From Pteria penguin (taxonomy: Eukaryota > Mollusca > Bivalvia > Pterioida > Pteriidae): a stretch of 64,000 nt of DNA. Position numbers and translations under genes: made by a program. Every line of letters starts with the position of its first letter. The first letter of the stretch is position 1. The notes below the pieces were generated by a model that searched no databases, was not told the DNA's origin, and worked only from the letters and a program-made list of their open reading frames with translations. The stretch is from contig CM068589.1 in the NCBI GenBank assembly GCA_035048485.1, positions 1,793,501-1,857,500 of the forward strand, in the 5' to 3' direction. Positions 58,537 through 64,000 of this stretch are shown in pieces.

Positions 58537-61500
58537 GAATGGTGAGGGTTGAAGTTAACGTCAATATAGACCACTATATCTGGGTGGTGAGGATCAACGT
58601 TAACGTCAACAAAGACCACTGTGTCTGTGTAGTGGAGGTCGATGTTATCGTCAACAGAAACCAGTGGGTCTGAGTAGTGAAGGCCGATGTTAACGTCAAC
58701 AAAGACCACTGTGTCTGGGTGGTGAGGGGCGATGTTAACGTCAACAAAGACCACTGTGTCTGTGTGGTGAAGGTCGCTGTTAACGTTAACAAAGGCCATT
58801 GTGTCTGGGCGGTGAGGGGCGATGTCAACGTCAACAAAGACAACAGTGTATGTGTGGTGAGGGGCGATGTTAACGTCAACAAAGACAACAGTGTCTGAGT
58901 GATGAGAGGCAGATGTTAACGTCAACAAAGACCACAGTGTCTGGGTGGTGAGGGGCGATGTTAACGTCAACAAAGACCACTGTATCTGAGTGGTGAGGGG
59001 CGATTTTAGCGTCAACAGAGACCACTGTGTCTGGGTGGTGAGGGGCGATGTGAACGTCAACAAAGACTACAGTGTCTGTGTGGTGAGGGGCGATGTTAAC
59101 GTCAACATAGACCACTGTGTCTGGGTGGTGAGGGGCGATGTTAACGTCAACATAGACCACAGTGTCTGTGTGGTGAGGGGCGATGTTAACGTCAACATAG
59201 ACCACAGTGTCTGTGTGGTGAGGGCCGATGTTAACGTCAACAAAGACCATAGTGTCTGGGTGGTGAAGGCCGATGTTAACGTCAACAAAGACCACTGTGT
59301 CTGAGTGGTGAGGGGCGATGTTAACGTCAACAAAGACCACTGTGTCTGAGTGGTGAGGGCCGATGTGAACGTCAACAAAGACCACTGTGTCTGGGTGATG
59401 ATGGCCGATGTTAGCGTCAAGAAAGACCACTGGATCTGAGTGGTGAAGGCCGATGTTAAGGTCAACAAAGACCACTGTGTCTGAGTGGTGAGGGGCGATG
59501 TTAACGTCAACATATACCACTGTGTCTGAGTGGTGAGGGGCGATGTTAACGTCAACAAAGACCACAGTGTCTGGGTGGTGAGGGACGATGTTAACGTCAA
59601 CAAAGACCACTGTGTCTGTGTGGTGAAGGCCGATGTTAACGTCAACATAGACCACTGTGTCTGTGTGGTGAAGGCCGATGTTAACGTCAACAAAGACCAC
59701 AGTGTCTGGGTGGTGATGGCCGATGTTAGCGTCAAAAAAGACCACTGGATCTGAGTGGTGAGGGGCGATGTTAAGGTCAACAAAGACCACTGTGTCTGAG
59801 TGGTGAGGGGCGATGTTAACGTCAACATATACTACTGTGTCTGAGTGGTGAGGGGCGATGTTAACGTCAACAAAGACCACAGTGTCTGGGTGGTGAGGGA
59901 CGATGTGAACGTCAACAAAGACCACAGTGTCTGTGTGGTGAAGGCCGATGTTAACGTCAACAAAGACCACTGTGTCTGAGTGGTGAGGGGCGATGTTAAC
60001 GTCAACAAAGACCACAGTGTCTGAGTGGTGAGGGGCGATGTTAACGTCAACAAAGACCACAGTGTCTGGGTGGTGAGGGGCGATGTAAACATCAAGAAAG
60101 ACCACTGTGTCTGGGTGATGATGGCCGATGTTAGCGTCAAGAAAGACCACTGGATCTGAGTGGTGAAGGCCGATGTTAAGGTCAACAAAGACAACTGTGT
60201 CTGTGTGGTGAGGGGCGATGTTAACGTCAACATATACCACTGTGTCTGAGTGGTGAGGGGCGATGTTAACGTCAACAAAGACCACAGTGTCTGTGTGGTG
60301 AGGGACGATGTTAACGTCAACAAAGACCACTGTGTCTGGGTGGTGAGGACGATGTTAACGTCAACATATACCACTGTGTCTGAGTGGTGAGGGGCGATGT
60401 TAACGTCAACAAAGACCACTGTGTCTGAGTGATGAGGGACGATGTTAACGTCAACAAAGACCACTGTGTCTGAGTGGTGAGGGGCGATGTTAACGTCAAC
60501 ATATACCACTGTGTCTGAGTGGTGAGGGGCGATGTTAACGTCAACAAAGACCACAGTGTCTGTGTGGTGAGGGACGATGTTAACGTCAACAAAGACCACA
60601 GTGTCTGGGTGGTGAGGACGATGTTAACGTCAACAAAGACCACTGTGTCTGAGTGATGAGGGACGATATTAACGTCAAGAAAGACCACTGGATCTGAGTG
60701 TTGAAGGCCAATGTTAACGTCAACAAAGACCACTGTGTCTGAGTGGTGAGGGGCGATGTTAACGTCAACAAAGACCACAGTGTCTGTGTGGTGAAGGCCG
60801 ATGTTAACGTCAACAAAGACCACAGTATCTGTGTGGTGAAGGACGATGTTAAGGTCAACAAAGACCACTGTGTCTGAGTGATGAGGGGCGAAGTTAACGT
60901 CAACAAAGACCACTGTGTCTGGTGGTGAGGGGCGATGTTAACGTCAACAAAGACCACAGTGTCTGTGTGGTGAGGGCCGATGTTAACGTCAACAAAGACC
61001 ACTGTGTCTGGGCGGTGAGGGGCGATGTTAACGTCAACAAAGACCACAGTGTCTGAGTGGTGAGGGCGATGTTAACGTCAAGAAAGACCACTGTGTCTGG
61101 GTGGTGAGGGGCGATGTTAACGTCAAGAAAGACCACAGTGTCTGTGTGGTGAGGGGCGATGTTAACGTCAACAAAGACCACAGTGTCTGTGTGGTGAGGG
61201 GCGATGTTAACGTCAACAAAGACCACAGTGTCTGTATGGTGAGGGGCGATGTCAACGTCAACAAAGACCACAGTGTCTGTATGGTGAGGGGCGATGTTAA
61301 CGTCAACAAAGACCACTGTGTCTGAGTGATGAGGGACGATGTTAACGTCAACAAAGATCACAGTGTCTGTGTGGTGAGGGGCGATGTTAACGTCAACAAA
61401 GACCACAGTGTCTGTATGGTGAGGGGCGATGTTAACGTCAACAAAGACCACAGTGTCTGTGTGGTGAGGGCCGATGTTAACGTCAACAAAGACCACAGTG

Positions 61501-64000
61501 TCTGAGTGGTGAAGGCCAATATTAACGTCACACAAAGACCACAGTGTCTGGGTGGTGAGGGGCGATGTTAACGTCAACAAAGACCACAGTGTCTGAGTGG
61601 TGAGGGGCGATGTTAACGTCAACATTGACCACAGTGTCTGAGTTGTGAGGGATGATGTTAACGTCAACAAAGAAAACTGTGTCTGAGTGGTGAGGGGCGA
61701 TGTTAACGTGAACAAAGACTACAGTGTCAGGGCGGTGAGGGGTGATGTTAACGTCAACAAAAACCACTGTGTCTGAGTGGTGAGGGGCGATGTTAACGTC
61801 AACAAAGACCACTGTGTGAGTGGTGAGGGGCGATGTTAACATCAACAAAGACCACTGTGTCTGAGTGATGAGGGGCGATGTTAGCGTCAACAGAGACCAC
61901 TGTGTCTGGGTGGTGAGGGGCGATGTGAACGTCAACAAAGACTACAGTGTCTGTGTGGTGAGGGGCGATGTAAACGTCAACAAAGACCACAGTGTCTGGG
62001 TGGTGAAGACGATGTTAACGTCAACAAAGACCACTGTGTCTGAGTGATGAGGGACGATGTTAACGTCAAGAAAGACCACTGGATCTGAGTGTTGAAGGCC
62101 AATGTTAAGTTCAACAAAGACCACTGTGTCTGAGTGGTGAGGGGCGATGTTAACGTCAACAAAGACCACAGTGTCTGTGCGGTGAAGGCCGATGTTAACG
62201 TCAACAAAGACCACAGTGTCTGTGTGGTGAAGGCCGATGTTAAGGTCAACAAAGACCACTATGTCTGAGTGATGAGGGGCGAAGTTAACGTCAACAAAGA
62301 CAACTGTGTCTGGTGGTGAGGGGCGATGTTAACCTCAACAAAGACCACAGTGTCTGTGTGGTGAGGGCCGATGTTAACGTCAACAAAGACCACTGTGTCT
62401 GGGCGGTGAGGGGCGATGTTAACGTCAACAAAGACCACTGTGTCTGTGTGGTGAGGGGCGATGTTAACGTCAACAAAGACCACTGTGTCTGGGTGGTGAG
62501 GGGCGATGTTAACGTCAACAAAGACCACAGTGTCTGTGTGGTGAGGGGCGATGTTAACGTCAACAAAGACCACAGTGTCTGTGTGGTGAGGGGCGATGTT
62601 AACGTCAAGAAAGACCACAGTGTCTGTATGGTGAGGGGCGATGTTAACGTCAACAAAGACCACAGTGTCTGTATGGTGAGGGGCGATGTTAACGTCAACA
62701 AAGACCACTGTGTCTGAGTGATGAGGGACGATGTTAACGTCAACAAAGATCACAGTGTCTGTGTGGTGAGGGGCGATGTTAACGTCAACAAAGACCACAG
62801 TGTCTGTATGGTGAGGGGCGATGTTAACGTCAACAAAGACCACAGTGTCTGAGTGGTGAAGGCCGATATTAACGTCACACAAAGACCACAGTGTCTGGGT
62901 GGTGAGGGGCGATGTTAACGTCAACAAAGACCACAGTGTCTGAGTGGTGAGGGGCGATGTTAACGTCAACATTGACCACAGTGTCTGAGTTGTGAGGGAT
63001 GATGTTAACGTCAACAAAGAAAACTGTGTCTGAGTGGTGAGGGGCGATGTTAACGTCAACAAAGACCACTGTGTGAGTGGTGAGGGGCGATGTTAACGTC
63101 AACAAAGACCACAGTGTCTGTGTGGTGAAGGCCGATGTTAACGTCAACAAAGACCACTGTGTGAGTGGCGAGGGCCGATGTTAACGTCAACAAAGACCAC
63201 TGTGTCTGGGCGGTGAGGGGCGATGTTAACGTCAACAAAGACCACTGTGTCTGTGTGGTGAGGGGCGATGTTAACGTCAACAAAGACCACTGTGTCTGGG
63301 TGGTGAGGGGCGATGTTAACGTCAACAAAGACCACAGTGTCTGTGTGGTGAGGGGCGATGTTAACGTCAACAAAGACCACAGTGTCTGTGTGGTGAGGGG
63401 CGATGTTAACGTCAACAAAGACCACAGTGTCTGTATGGTGAGGGGCGATGTTAACGTCAACAAAGACCACAGTGTCTGTATGGTGAGGGGCGATGTTAAC
63501 GTCAACAAAGACCACTGTGTCTGAGTGATGAGGGACGATGTTAACGTCAACAAAGATCACAGTGTCTGTGTGGTGAGGGGCGATGTTAACGTCAACAAAG
63601 ACCACAGTGTCTGTATGGTGAGGGGCGATGTTAACGTCAACAAAGACCACAGTGTCTGTGTGGTGAGGGCCGATGTTAACGTCAACAAAGACCACAGTGT
63701 CTGAGTGGTGAGGGGCGATGTTAACGTCAACATTGACCACAGTGTCTGAGTTGTGAGGGATGATGTTAACGTCAACAAAGAAAACTGTGTCTGAGTGGTG
63801 AGGGGCGATGTTAACGTCAACAAAGACCACTGTGTGAGTGGTGAGGGGCGATGTTAACGTCAACAAAGACCACAGTGTCTGTGTGGTGAAGGCCGATGTT
63901 AACGTCAACAAAGACCACAGTGTCTGTGTAGTGAAGGCCGATGTTAAGGTCAACAAAGACCACTATGTCTGAGTGATGAGGGGCGATGTTAACGTCAACA
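58537..64000. repeat. 45-bp minisatellite, at least 120 copies, running off the window
   Basis: Units contain 'gatgttaacgtcaacaaaga' followed by 'ccactgtgtctgagtggtga' and 'ggggc'. Alternating variants are cact/caca, gtctgag/gtctgtg/gtctggg and ggggc/aggcc. Occasional three-base and single-base deletions change frame. Large blocks recur: 60.69 kb matches 62.08 kb (offset about 1391), 62.40 kb matches 63.21 kb (offset about 807). Open frames of up to 484 codons on the minus strand follow from the period and overlap in several frames. Confidence 0.97.

Noticed and set aside
58527..63956. Minus-strand frames of up to 484 codons encoding 'DTVVFVDVNIAPHHS' repeats.
   Set aside because: Products of the 45-bp array; both strands and several frames are open simultaneously.

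Overview
The window looks like nuclear DNA of a marine invertebrate, most likely a bivalve mollusc. The grounds are AT-rich intergenic sequence, intron-containing genes with GT..AG junctions, tRNA-derived SINEs with a 'gttgaaagcgacgtaaaac' tail, an SLC16-type transporter exon, a THAP/DDE DNA transposon, many short inverted-repeat elements and very heavy minisatellite content. The species is not determined. No rRNA, genuine tRNA or prokaryotic feature was seen.

Region 1-16.5 kb is mostly unannotatable single-copy sequence. It holds the first coding exon of a monocarboxylate-transporter-like gene (minus, 1435-1696), probable terminal and upstream exons of an unidentified minus-strand gene (13.9-15.8 kb), one complete SINE with target-site duplications (TSDs), two copies of a short element with 'cagtggcggatcc' ends and 5-bp TSDs, and a near-perfect 40-bp-arm hairpin.

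Region 16.5-24.5 kb is the main coding object: a two-gene transposon of ISL2EU (IS4EU) type. A plus-strand four-exon gene encodes a THAP-like DNA-binding region joined to a DDE transposase with intact D/D/E residues. A convergent minus-strand four-exon gene encodes a SWIM zinc finger, a YqaJ/lambda-exonuclease-like nuclease domain and a C-terminal PHD-like finger. The transposase reads through cleanly although its last intron carries a SINE. The nuclease gene carries five single-base frame breaks. Region 25-29.3 kb holds a 599-bp hAT-like MITE with a perfect 8-bp TSD, a plus-strand SWIM exon and a three-exon minus-strand THAP-like relic with an in-frame stop. The last two together look like an inverted, gutted relative of the first element.

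Region 29.8-64 kb has almost no recognisable coding sequence. It is a succession of unrelated tandem arrays: about 60, 42, 47, 39, 99, 28, 46, 45, 39, 24 and 24/33 bp, then a 45-bp array of at least 5.4 kb that runs off the end. Dinucleotide tracts, SINE heads and short inverted-repeat elements lie between them. At least two arrays, probably three, appear to have been seeded from different parts of one tRNA-derived SINE family whose full-length copy lies at 41057-41332. Long open frames across these arrays come from repeat periods without stops and are not treated as genes.
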